Shown here: in pieces, positions 35,020 through 42,963 of the stretch
Position numbering within the stretch: position 1 is the first letter of the stretch
Layout: the number at the start of each line of letters is the position of its first letter
DNA from: Azospirillum halopraeferens DSM 3675
Lineage (GTDB): Bacteria > Pseudomonadota > Alphaproteobacteria > Azospirillales > Azospirillaceae
Reading direction: 5' to 3'
Length of the DNA stretch: 64,000 nucleotides
Assembly: GCF_000429625.1 (NCBI RefSeq)
Contig: NZ_AUCF01000001.1
Location: 682,001 to 746,000 of the forward strand
Notes under the pieces: model-generated
What the model saw: only the letters and a program-made list of their open reading frames with translations
What the model was told of the DNA's origin: nothing
Database searches by the model: none
Made by a program: the position numbers and the translations under genes

Positions 35020-35129
35020 AGCCGCGCGATGGTGTGCACTGGCATTCGGAAATGGCCGCGCCATATCGGACGATACCGGTTTCCGGCGCGCGCTTGCCGG
35101 TCCGCAGGGCTATGAGGTAGGGTGCAGCC

Positions 35130-35369
35130 ATGAGAACAACCATCGACCGAATCGAAGCCGGGCGGCTGCTGCCGCAAGAGGATTTGCGGCGTCTCGGATT
35201 GGCGCCGCGTCGCATGGTGCGTGTCATCCTCGAAACGGTGGACGAGGACGACGAGATGTCCGTGACTGAAATGAATGCCCGAGGTGGCGCCTTCGCGCAC
35301 CTTGCCGATGAGCCCGACGTGTACAGCGACTCCGATCTCATCAGGCACAATGAAGATTTCGTTCGGTGA
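35130..35369 (+). CDS. Antitoxin of a PemK/MazF-type toxin-antitoxin pair
   Basis: A 79-residue acidic protein directly before a PemK-like toxin gene and overlapping it by 20 bases. Seen: QEDLRRLGLAPRRMVRVILE at the N-terminal half and NARGGAFAHLADEPDVYSD, a C-terminal segment typical of small partners that wrap the toxin. The N-terminal part should bind the operon's own promoter. Family assignment rests mainly on the neighbour. Confidence 0.7.
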   Translation: MRTTIDRIEAGRLLPQEDLRRLGLAPRRMVRVILETVDEDDEMSVTEMNARGGAFAHLADEPDVYSDSDLIRHNEDFVR

Positions 35370-35703
35370 CGTGCTCCTTGCGCGCTTTCCGTTTACCGAC
35401 CTGAGCGGCGACAAGCGCCGCCCGGTGCTGGTGCTGTCCGCCGATAATGACGGCAACGATATCGTGGTCTGCGCCATCACGTCGCGGCCTCACCACGGCC
35501 CGTATGATATTCCGGTCTCACCCTCGGTCGGCGATGGGCTCAAGGTTCCGTCGCGCGTCCAGTTCGATAAGATCGCGACGCTGGAACGCGGCGTCATCGC
35601 CGGTCAGCTCGGAACAATGCCGGACGGCTTCATGAACGGGCACAAGGAACTCTTCCGGGGGCTCTTCGGCTTTGATCGCGTTCAGGTGGGCGCCGCGGGC
35701 TGA
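35350..35703 (+). CDS. PemK/MazF-like endoribonuclease toxin
   Basis: A 117-residue protein of the PemK/MazF fold. Seen: FGDVLLARFPFTDLSGDKRRPVLVLS, with the RP-x-LV core, then ITSRPHHGPYDIPV and VPSRVQFDKIATLE. MazF-type toxins cut mRNA at short sequences. The ATG at 35350 lies inside the antitoxin gene, so translation is coupled. Last gene of the accessory island. Confidence 0.85.
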   Translation: MKISFGDVLLARFPFTDLSGDKRRPVLVLSADNDGNDIVVCAITSRPHHGPYDIPVSPSVGDGLKVPSRVQFDKIATLERGVIAGQLGTMPDGFMNGHKELFRGLFGFDRVQVGAAG

Positions 35704-35782
35704 CCCACCGGGGTGAACCGCACCGGGTTTCCCCCGAGGCCCCGTTCCCTGAAAGAATGAGGCCGTCACGACAAAGCAGACA

Positions 35783-37444
35783 TCACCCACGCACGGTTCC
35801 ACCCCCCGACGTCAGCGCGGCCGCCGGGCCCGCCTCCTCCCGTTCACCGAGGTTGATGGCGTAGCGGCGCAGCAGCCAGTTGGTGCGCTCGAACAGGTCG
35901 GTGGCCCGCCACACCGCCTGCCGCTGGGCCAGCGGCAGGTCGGCGCGTTCCGACAGGTCCTCGCGGATGCGGCGCATCAGGTCGCTGCGGTCGTTGGTCA
36001 GATGCAGGATGACGCCGCGCTCGACGGCGTCGGTGTCCTCGGCCTCCTCGATCAGCACCAGCAGCAGCGTGTGCAGGGATTCCGCCATCGCCCGTCGCAC
36101 CCGGCGGGTGTCGGGGTGGTCGCCGGCCCGGGCGAGCACCGGCACCAGTTCGCCCAGCGTGCCGTGCAGCGCCCCCAGCAGTTCGTTGCCGTTCCAGCGC
36201 CGCATCAGCCGCTCCAGCTCGGCGGGCGGCAGCGTGGATTCCAGGGTTGCCTTGAGGAAGCCGTCGATGGTGGCGGTCAACTCCTTTCCCGCCGCGTGCA
36301 GCACCGCCGGCGGGGCCAGGGGTGGGGGCGCCTCCGCATCCTCGCGCACCGGGGCCAGGAAGTCGGGCAGGCGGCGCAGCAGGCGCCGGTGTTCCTGCTC
36401 CACCATCGTCAGCGCCACCAGCGGCTGGCCGACGGCACGACGGTCGACGAACTCGGGCTTGGCCAGCGCCTCCTCGTCGGTCGGCGGGCTGAGGCGTTCG
36501 ATCAGGTGGAACAGCGGCCCGTTCAGCGCCGAGGCGACCAGCGCCGAAACGATCTGGAACAGCCAGTGCACCGCCGTCACCTGCAAGGCGACCCCCACCG
36601 GCATCAGGGCGACCAGCGCCAGGATCGTCGGCACGCCGGCGTAGTGCTCCAGCAGCAGCAACGGCAGCAGCACCGCCACGCCGATCAGCTTCAGCACCAG
36701 TTGGTAGAGGTTGAGCTGGCGGTGGGTGCCCTTCAGGCCCGCCCCCTGGATGATGGCCTGCAAGCCGGCGCCGAGGTTCGCACCCACCACCACCAGAACG
36801 GTCTGATCGGGGTCCAGCACGCCGGCCTCCGCCAGCGCCACGGCCACCACCGACACCGTCTGGCCCTGGATCACCGTGGCGATCAGCGTGCCGGCGATGA
36901 AACCCCAGGGATAGAAGCGGTCGGCCAGGGCCAGCACCGTGCGCAGGGTTTCCGATTGGCGCAGCGGCACCGCCGACTCCACCATCAACTGCACCCCGTA
37001 CAGCAGCAGCGTCAGCCCCAGGATCGCCGCCACCAGATGCCGGTGCCGGGCGGAGCGGTCGTAGCCCAGCAGGAACGCGATGCCGATCAGCCCGACCGCC
37101 AGCAGGGTCGCGGAGCGCAGGTCCAGTGAGGCGACCAGCAGGCGCAGCGTGGAGCCGGCGTAGGACCAGGTGACGATCGGCATCGCCTCGCGCACCGTGG
37201 CGGCACCGGCGGACACCAGCGCAATGACGATGAAGGTGACGGCATTGGTGCTCTGGATCACCGCACCGGCCGCCGTGCCGACGGCGGCGGCGCGCAGCGG
37301 GTGCCCGGTGGCGCCCGCCATCATCGTGTGGAACCGCGGCCCCACCACCTGCTTCATGTTGGCGGTGAGGAACTGGGTTCCGATGAAAATGAAGCCGAGT
37401 CCGGCCAGCAGGCCAACGAACACGTCCACGCCCCGCGCCCCCAC
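35783..37444 (-). CDS. Na+/phosphate cotransporter family protein with PhoU-like tail
   Basis: A 553-residue protein. The N-terminal 300 residues hold two repeats of the Na/Pi-cotransporter family: GTQFLTANMKQ, the first motif QSTNAVTF (QSSSA-type in other members) and the second repeat with IQGQTVSVVAVALAEAG and GANLGAGLQAI. The C-terminal 230 residues form PhoU-like helices. Start is GTG at 37444. It lies 46 bases after the P1B-ATPase gene and ends the seven-gene operon. Expected function: phosphate uptake or efflux with sodium. The second motif lacks the usual Ser-rich QSSSA, so specificity may differ. Confidence 0.88.
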   Translation of the reverse strand: MGARGVDVFVGLLAGLGFIFIGTQFLTANMKQVVGPRFHTMMAGATGHPLRAAAVGTAAGAVIQSTNAVTFIVIALVSAGAATVREAMPIVTWSYAGSTLRLLVASLDLRSATLLAVGLIGIAFLLGYDRSARHRHLVAAILGLTLLLYGVQLMVESAVPLRQSETLRTVLALADRFYPWGFIAGTLIATVIQGQTVSVVAVALAEAGVLDPDQTVLVVVGANLGAGLQAIIQGAGLKGTHRQLNLYQLVLKLIGVAVLLPLLLLEHYAGVPTILALVALMPVGVALQVTAVHWLFQIVSALVASALNGPLFHLIERLSPPTDEEALAKPEFVDRRAVGQPLVALTMVEQEHRRLLRRLPDFLAPVREDAEAPPPLAPPAVLHAAGKELTATIDGFLKATLESTLPPAELERLMRRWNGNELLGALHGTLGELVPVLARAGDHPDTRRVRRAMAESLHTLLLVLIEEAEDTDAVERGVILHLTNDRSDLMRRIREDLSERADLPLAQRQAVWRATDLFERTNWLLRRYAINLGEREEAGPAAALTSGGGTVRG

Positions 37445-37490
37445 CCGCCGTCCGGTCCGCAGGGCAGGCTAGGAACGCACGCCGGAACGG

Positions 37491-39587
37491 TCAAGCCCGC
37501 GCCGGCGCCGGTTGCCGCAGGGCGTTCAGCAGGATGCCGATGGTCGTGCCGTTGTGCAGCACCGCCGTGCCGATGGGGGAAACCAGACCCAGGGCGGCGG
37601 CGCCCAGGATCAGGGTGTTGAGGCCGACGGTCAGGCGATAGTTGGTGGCGATCAGGGACATGGCGGCGTTGGCGGCCTCCTTGGCATCGGCGACGCGCTC
37701 GATGCGGTCCTCCAGCAGGGCGATGTCGGCGGTCAGGCGGGCGATGTCGGCGCCCTTCTGCATGGCGATGCCCACATGGGCGCCGGCCAGGGCCGGGGCG
37801 TCGTTGATGCCATCGCCGACGAAGGCGATCCGCGCCCCCTCGCGGCTGAGATCCTCGATGATGCGGGCCTTGTCGCGGGGCATCAGTTCGGCATGGACGC
37901 CGTCCAGGCCCAGGGCGTCGGCCAGTTCGGCGGCACGCTCCCGATGGTCGCCGGTCAACAGCAGGATGCGGCGCACGCCGGCCCGGCGCAGGCGGGCGAT
38001 GGTGGCGGCGCTGGCCTCGCGCACGCTGTCCCGCAGGGCCAGGATGCCGGCCAGGCGTCCGCCGAAGCCGATGAACAGCAGCGTCTTGCCCTCGGCGTAC
38101 AGCCGGCCCACCACCTCGTTGTGGGCGGTGCAGTCGATCCCCTCGTCCTCCTCCACGAAATGGCGGGAGCCGACGACGATGCGCCGGCCGTCGATCACGC
38201 TCGCCACGCCATGGGCAACGATGAACTGCACCTCCTGATGGTCGAAGTGCCGGTTGTGGGTCTCCCGCGCCGCCGCCACCACCGCCATGGCCAGGGGGTG
38301 GAAGTAATGCTCCTCCACCGACGCGGCCAGGCAGATCAGGTCGTCGGGGCTGAGGGAGGCGTCGAAGGTGACGGAATCGGTGACCTGCAGCATGCCCGTG
38401 GTGAGGGTGCCGGTCTTGTCGAACAGCACCGTGTCCGCCGCCGCCAGCCGCTCCAGCGCGCCCGCCCCCTTGACCAGGATGCCGGCCTTGCCCGCACCGT
38501 ACATGGCCGACTTGAAGGCGACCGGCGTCGCCAGCTTCAGCGCGCAGGAATAGTCGGCCTGAAGCACCGAGGCGGCGCTGCGCCAGTCCCCCGTCATCAC
38601 CGCCGACGCGCCGGCCAGCTTCAGGACCGTCGGCACCAGCCGGTCGGCCAGGCGGGCGGCCTCCAGTTGGGTGGCGCTCTTGGCCGTCAGCGACTGCTCC
38701 ACGTAATCGGCGATGCGCGCGGCGGCGGTGCCCGCCCCCACCCGCTCGGCGTAGACGACGAGACGCCCCTCCTCCATCAGGGTGCCGGACAGCACGCCGT
38801 CGCCGCGCTCCCGCACCACCGGCACGCTCTCCCCGGTCATGGCCGCCTGGTTGACGGTGGCCGTGCCGCTCAGCACCGTCCCGTCCACGGGGATCACCGC
38901 CCCCGCCCCCACCACCACCGAATCGCCCACCGCCACCGTGTCGGCGGGCACCTGCACCTCGACCCCGTCGCGCAGCACCCACACCTGGTCGCTCGCCGGA
39001 CGCAGCAGGTGCTTCAACAGCTCATCCGACCGGCGGGCGATGGTCTCTTCCAGATACTCGCCCAGCGCCAGCATGAAGGTGGTGGTGTTGGCGGCCGTGA
39101 AGTCGCGGCGCGCCAGCGAGATCGACACCGCCATCGCCTCCAGCACATGGGAGTTGACGCCCTCGCGGGCGTAGATCCCCATCCCCTCGCGCAGCAGCGG
39201 CCAGGCGGCGGCCAGCGACACCGGCAGCCGCAGCGGCAGCGGCAGCAGCAGGGAGCCCAGCAGGGTCGCCAGGCTGGCCGCCACCGCCCCGCCGCGATCA
39301 CCGCCCCCGGCCGGCACCGGCGCGCCGGCCGTGGCGTCCGGCACCGCAAGGGCAGCAATAGCCGCGATCAGCCGCTCCGCGTCGGTGACGGCGCCATCGT
39401 AGCGCACGATCAGGGAGCGCGCGGCACGGTTCACCCGCACGGACTCCGCCCCCTCCACCCGCTCCACCGCACGGCGCAGCGCCGGCTCGTCCGCCGGGGC
39501 GCCGGGGCGAACGGCGTAGCGCAGCCGCACCCGGCCGGGTGTGCGGTGGACGGGCTCCAGCCGGGTGAACCAGGCCGGCGCGCTCAT
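37491..39587 (-). CDS. P1B-type metal ATPase, ferrosome FezB-like (candidate)
   Basis: A 698-residue P-type ATPase. N-terminal degenerate HMA-like domain (residues about 10-80) without CxxC, having VHRTPGRVRLRYA instead. Then membrane helices, TGES in MTGESVPV, the helix-4 motif YSCALKLATP (SCA in place of CPC/SPC), phosphorylation site DKTGTLTTG, HP in EEHYFHPLAM, GDGINDAPAL, and C-terminal HNGTTIGILLNAL. The metal is not deducible by motif; ferrosome FezB belongs to the little-known P1B-6 group with a similar setting. Overlaps the preceding gene (ATGA). Iron transport into a vesicle is the best guess. Confidence 0.85.
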   Translation of the reverse strand: MSAPAWFTRLEPVHRTPGRVRLRYAVRPGAPADEPALRRAVERVEGAESVRVNRAARSLIVRYDGAVTDAERLIAAIAALAVPDATAGAPVPAGGGDRGGAVAASLATLLGSLLLPLPLRLPVSLAAAWPLLREGMGIYAREGVNSHVLEAMAVSISLARRDFTAANTTTFMLALGEYLEETIARRSDELLKHLLRPASDQVWVLRDGVEVQVPADTVAVGDSVVVGAGAVIPVDGTVLSGTATVNQAAMTGESVPVVRERGDGVLSGTLMEEGRLVVYAERVGAGTAAARIADYVEQSLTAKSATQLEAARLADRLVPTVLKLAGASAVMTGDWRSAASVLQADYSCALKLATPVAFKSAMYGAGKAGILVKGAGALERLAAADTVLFDKTGTLTTGMLQVTDSVTFDASLSPDDLICLAASVEEHYFHPLAMAVVAAARETHNRHFDHQEVQFIVAHGVASVIDGRRIVVGSRHFVEEDEGIDCTAHNEVVGRLYAEGKTLLFIGFGGRLAGILALRDSVREASAATIARLRRAGVRRILLLTGDHRERAAELADALGLDGVHAELMPRDKARIIEDLSREGARIAFVGDGINDAPALAGAHVGIAMQKGADIARLTADIALLEDRIERVADAKEAANAAMSLIATNYRLTVGLNTLILGAAALGLVSPIGTAVLHNGTTIGILLNALRQPAPARA

Positions 39588-39928
39588 GGCCCGCCGGCCC
39601 GCTCCGCCTCCAGCTCGGCCTGCAGGTCGGACACCTGCTCCTTCATCTCGGCCAGGCCGCCGGCAAGGCTGCCATAGAGTTGCAGACCGGACTTCAGCAG
39701 CTTGCCGCGCAGTTCCGCGTCGGACAGCACATAGGCCGCCGCCGCCCCCACCAGGGCGCCGACGAGGAACTGTTCCGTCCGGCGCGACGGCAGCAGCGCG
39801 GCCAGGCCACCCATCAGCCCCTGCCCCCGCATCCCCGCCATACCCGGACCGGCGCCGCCGGAGGCCATCATGGCCTCGTATATGCGCATGCGCTTCTTCC
39901 ATTTCTTATTGGACTTCTTCTTAGCCAT
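39584..39928 (-). CDS. Small YtxH/PacL-like membrane protein of P1B-ATPase operon
   Basis: A 114-residue protein. It begins MAKKKSNKKWKKRMRIYEAM, very basic, then Gly/Met-rich, one membrane helix with a GxxxG motif (LVGALVGAAAAYVLSD), and an amphipathic C-terminal helix LAEMKEQVSDLQAELEAE. The same layout (Gly helix plus charged helix) occurs in PacL-type partners of mycobacterial metal ATPases and in ferrosome operons; homology is not shown here. Overlaps both neighbours, by 8 bases upstream and by ATGA downstream. Confidence 0.75.
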   Translation of the reverse strand: MAKKKSNKKWKKRMRIYEAMMASGGAGPGMAGMRGQGLMGGLAALLPSRRTEQFLVGALVGAAAAYVLSDAELRGKLLKSGLQLYGSLAGGLAEMKEQVSDLQAELEAERAGGP

Positions 39929-40247
39929 GGCTGGCCTCCTCGGGTTGGGCGGGGCTCTGCGGGTTCAGCAGATGCTCGATCACGACCATGCCGGCGGTGC
40001 CGGCGGCGAGCGCCAGCAGGGCCGCCGGGTAATCCCTGGTGCTCAGCGCATCGGCGGCGGCGCTGCCGGCCGCCAGGGCGGCACCGCCCTGCAGGGCAAG
40101 GCGCAGGACACGCCGCGCACCGCGCGGCGGTGCATCGGGGCTGTTGCCGTCCTGGATGGCGGCCAGCAGCCCGGCAGCCACCATGCCGCGGGTGAAGGTG
40201 ACGGCCGCGGCATCCCGGCGGGCCATTTTGCGGCGCCGGCGTTTCAT
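39921..40247 (-). CDS. Small Gly/Ala-rich membrane protein of P1B-ATPase operon
   Basis: A 108-residue protein with a basic N-terminus (MKRRRRKMARRDAAAVTF) and two or three membrane helices made mostly of Ala, Gly and Leu: GMVAAGLLAAIQDG, LALQGGAALAAGSAAADAL and AALLALAAGTAGMVVIEHLL. No known family. Its place inside the tight operon implies a structural part in the same membrane complex. TAA stop, 8-base overlap with the next gene. Confidence 0.7.
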   Translation of the reverse strand: MKRRRRKMARRDAAAVTFTRGMVAAGLLAAIQDGNSPDAPPRGARRVLRLALQGGAALAAGSAAADALSTRDYPAALLALAAGTAGMVVIEHLLNPQSPAQPEEASHG

Positions 40248-40618
40248 GCGTCACCGCCGTCGGCGGGCGTCGGGGGAGCAGCCTTGCGAGGCCGGCGGCG
40301 GCGCACCGGAGCGGCGGGCGGTTCATCGGGGGTCGCCGTTCGGGCCTCGGGCGCCGGCGCCGCTTCGGGCACGGCCTCCGCGTCCGCGGGCGCCGCCGGT
40401 TCCGGCGTCAGGCGGGCGCGTAGGCCGGCGGAGGTCCGCTCCACCGCCGACAGACCGGACAGGGTGGCCTCGCGCACCGCCGCCTGCGCCCGGTCGACAC
40501 CGGTCCGCGCGGTGGTGCCGGCGCCCCTCCACTCCTCCGGCACCGTGGCGGATTTCAGCAGGCGCAGCGCGGCGGCGCCGACGACCACGCCCGAGGCGAA
40601 CATGAGCAACGGAATCAT
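40244..40618 (-). CDS. Membrane-anchored protein with Pro/Ala-rich charged tail
   Basis: A 124-residue protein. One N-terminal membrane helix MIPLLMFASGVVVGAAALRLL with GVVVG (GxxxG), an amphipathic region with several Arg and Thr, and a Pro/Ala/Glu-rich tail ending RRRRPRKAAPP. Start ATG at 40618 is chosen because the helix begins there; longer frames upstream overlap the next gene's end. Overlaps the following gene by ATGA. No family recognised. Confidence 0.7.
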   Translation of the reverse strand: MIPLLMFASGVVVGAAALRLLKSATVPEEWRGAGTTARTGVDRAQAAVREATLSGLSAVERTSAGLRARLTPEPAAPADAEAVPEAAPAPEARTATPDEPPAAPVRRRRPRKAAPPTPADGGDA

Positions 40619-40680
40619 GGCGGTGTCCTTTCCTTCCGCAGGGCCGCGCCCCCCGCCTGCCGCCGGCGGGCCGCGGCCCC

Positions 40681-41028
40681 TCAAACGGCCGGGCCGATCC
40701 CGGCCGTAGCGACGAGGCGCAGCAGCCCCGCCGCACCCGGCGTGTCCCGCCCCGCCAGCAGATCGGGCCATGCCGAGGGCGGGATCAGCGCGGGGTCGTA
40801 TTCGATGGTGCAGGACCGGGCGAGCGGGTTCAGGCGGACGGAGCGGATGCCCGACAGGCCGCTCAGGGCCCGGTCGAACGCCCCGGCGTCACCGGCCGTC
40901 ACCGGGACCGCGCCGGCCGCCGCCTCCAGCTTCAGGCGGATGCGGCCGGGAATGTGGTGGACGATGCGCAGCGCGGCGACCAGCCGCCGCAGGCCATCGG
41001 TCAGGGTCGCCGGGGCGTCGGTCGTCAT
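40681..41028 (-). CDS. Degenerate HMA-domain protein (HMA2-like)
   Basis: A 115-residue protein with an HMA-like fold but no CxxC. The motif HHIPGRIRLKLE lies near residue 27, followed by the beta-alpha-beta pattern (LSGLSGIRSVRLNPLARSCTIEYD). The same PGR[IV]RL motif occurs in the first gene and in the ATPase. It overlaps the preceding gene by ATGA. A metal-handling or protein-contact function is inferred from context. Confidence 0.78.
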   Translation of the reverse strand: MTTDAPATLTDGLRRLVAALRIVHHIPGRIRLKLEAAAGAVPVTAGDAGAFDRALSGLSGIRSVRLNPLARSCTIEYDPALIPPSAWPDLLAGRDTPGAAGLLRLVATAGIGPAV

Positions 41029-41501
41029 CGCAGCAGCCTCCGGCGATGGATGAGGGTGTGCACGGCGCTCAGGGCCACGAACACGATCCCGGCCCGCGCG
41101 TGCAGACGCTTGCTGACACCGAGCGCGGCCAGCGTGGCCGCCAGGCTGGTGAGCATTCCGACCTTGCTCATGCGGTTGACCTGCCACTTCAGCGACCGGC
41201 CGGCCGCGGGTGTGGCGGGGACGGCGGTCGGCTCCGGCGGCGGCTGCGCGGCGGCAGGCGCAAGAACCGCATCCGCCGCGGCTCTCACCGCCGCCAGCAC
41301 CGCCGCCGGCTCCGCCGCTGCGGGGTCGTAGACCAACAGAAGGCTGCCCACGACGGGGTTGCCCTCGGCCACCCGCACACCCTCCAGGGTGGCCAGCCGC
41401 GCCGTCAGCGCGTCGTGCCGGTCCGGCCGGCGCAGCCCCGGGTGGCGCAGGCGGATGCGCCCCGGCAGGACCGAGACGACGGGATCGCCGCGTTCGCTCA
41501 T
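41025..41501 (-). CDS. Degenerate HMA-domain protein with C-terminal membrane segment
   Basis: A 158-residue protein, first gene of the operon. Residues 1-70 are HMA-like with SVLPGRIRLRHPG, then VRVAEGNPVVGSLLLVYDP; a Pro/Ala linker follows, then SKVGMLTSLAATLAALG and a second hydrophobic stretch AGIVFVALSAVHTLIHRRR, two likely membrane helices. A strong purine-rich ribosome site (GGGAGGGAGGG) precedes the ATG at 41501 and supports this start over an earlier in-frame ATG. Confidence 0.78.
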   Translation of the reverse strand: MSERGDPVVSVLPGRIRLRHPGLRRPDRHDALTARLATLEGVRVAEGNPVVGSLLLVYDPAAAEPAAVLAAVRAAADAVLAPAAAQPPPEPTAVPATPAAGRSLKWQVNRMSKVGMLTSLAATLAALGVSKRLHARAGIVFVALSAVHTLIHRRRLLR

Positions 41502-42085
41502 GCTACCCTCCCTCCCATCCACAGGGCCCGACGGCGGGCCATTGCCCCGCTCGCCGCGGCCCGAACAGCGATCACCGGTGTGTCGCCGGCTTTAGCCGAA
41601 CCGTCCCCGACGATGCCGTCCGTCGCCACGGTCCGGCGGCGACCTGTGCGGGCGCGCACCTGCGCCATCCCACGGAAACCGGGGTTGCCGGCCGGCGCAA
41701 TGCGCGACGGTGTGGTGGTGGCGATCAGGGACATGGCGGCCGCACGTCGGATGCGGAGCGGACGGCAGAGCCGCCTAGGGCGTCGATACGGGAAGTACGA
41801 CGGTCTCGCCAGGGCCGAGCGTGTCAGCGCGCCGGCCCTCGTGCAGCGCAGCAAGACGCCGGGCGGGCGTCCCACGATCAGGGTTGGTCATCGGTTTCAC
41901 CGTGGAGCTTGCCGCCCGGAAACGGGCACATCTCCCGGCGGCGGGGTGCCGCGGTTCGAATAGAATATGCAAATCGCTTGCACGTTCCCATGAGACGAAG
42001 CGTCGCAATGGCCCCGTCGCCCAACCCTGAGTGCGTGACCGCCGCCCGTTCATCGGCGAGTTTGCGTCTCAATCGCGATGACGGA
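41502..42085. other. Intergenic region upstream of P1B-ATPase operon
   Basis: 584 bases without a supported gene. It must hold the operon's promoter and the transcript end of the hydrolase gene. I looked for Fur-, Irr- and FNR-like sites and found no convincing one. The stretch around 41955-41990 is the least GC-rich part. Confidence 0.4.
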
Positions 42086-42772
42086 TCACCCCCGCGCCGC
42101 CTCGATGATCACCGCCGCCACCGCCTGCGGGCGGGAGGCGTAGGGGACGTGGCTGGCGTCCACCTCCACGGTGCGGGCACCGATGCGGGCCGCGGTGGCG
42201 CGCTGGAAGGCGGGCGGCAGCATGCGGTCCTGTGCGGCCACGACGTACCGGGAGGGTTTGGTCCGCCAGGCCGCCTCCGTCACGCGCGTGGCGAAGCAGG
42301 CAGCTCTGCACGGGCCCTGGATGGCCGCCAGCAGCGCGGTTTCCTCCTCAGGCAGGTCCTGCGCGTACGTCGCCGCGAGGGCGGCGGGGGACAGGAACAG
42401 GTATCCCGCCTTGTCGACAGACACTGCGGCAAGTCCGGGGGACGGCGGGAAGGGCTTCAGGGTGTCGTTGGGGGACTGGCCGGCGTCCGGTGCGAAGGCC
42501 GCGACGTAGACCAGCCCGGTGACCTTCTCCTGCCCGCCGATCTGGGTGATCACGGCCCCGCCCCAGGAATGGCCGACCAGGAGGACCGGCCCCTTCACCC
42601 GGTCGATGGCGCGCTGCACATGGGCCATGTCCTCCTCCAGGGAGGTCAGCGGATTCTGCACCGCGACGGCCTCCAATCCCTGCGCATGAAGCAACGGGAT
42701 CACCCGCGCCCAGGCGGAGCCATCGGCGAAGGCGCCGTGGACGAGAACGACGGACGTGGCGGCGGTGGGCAT
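42086..42772 (-). CDS. Alpha/beta hydrolase (esterase/EstC-like)
   Basis: A 228-residue hydrolase. Seen: VVLVHGAFADGSAWARVI (oxyanion region), the nucleophile elbow GHSWGG, Asp in AAQDRMLPP and His in DASHVPYAS near the C-terminus. No signal peptide at the chosen start, where CAGGGAGA precedes the ATG at 42772. Similar enzymes act on methyl esters of hydroxy-fatty or plant acids. Same direction as the P1B-ATPase operon but 584 bases away, so separate. Confidence 0.88.
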   Translation of the reverse strand: MPTAATSVVLVHGAFADGSAWARVIPLLHAQGLEAVAVQNPLTSLEEDMAHVQRAIDRVKGPVLLVGHSWGGAVITQIGGQEKVTGLVYVAAFAPDAGQSPNDTLKPFPPSPGLAAVSVDKAGYLFLSPAALAATYAQDLPEEETALLAAIQGPCRAACFATRVTEAAWRTKPSRYVVAAQDRMLPPAFQRATAARIGARTVEVDASHVPYASRPQAVAAVIIEAARG

Positions 42773-42963
42773 GGATGGTCTCCCTGTGGGCATGGGGTAT
42801 CCGCCATCGGGACCATGGTCCGCCACGGACGTCCAGTTGCGATGCCGGGAATTCCACGGGCCGGCGGCGGTCGCGAGACCTATTGCCGCGGCATGCATCA
42901 TTTTATGGTGCCGAGGGCGCATCCAGCACATTTTACGCGCACAAGCCACAAGCGATTCCCGCC

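Noticed and set aside
41498-41875. Open frame of 125 codons upstream of the P1B-ATPase operon
   Set aside because: Arg/Ala/Pro-rich with no recognisable motif, overlaps the operon start region, and lacks a ribosome site.
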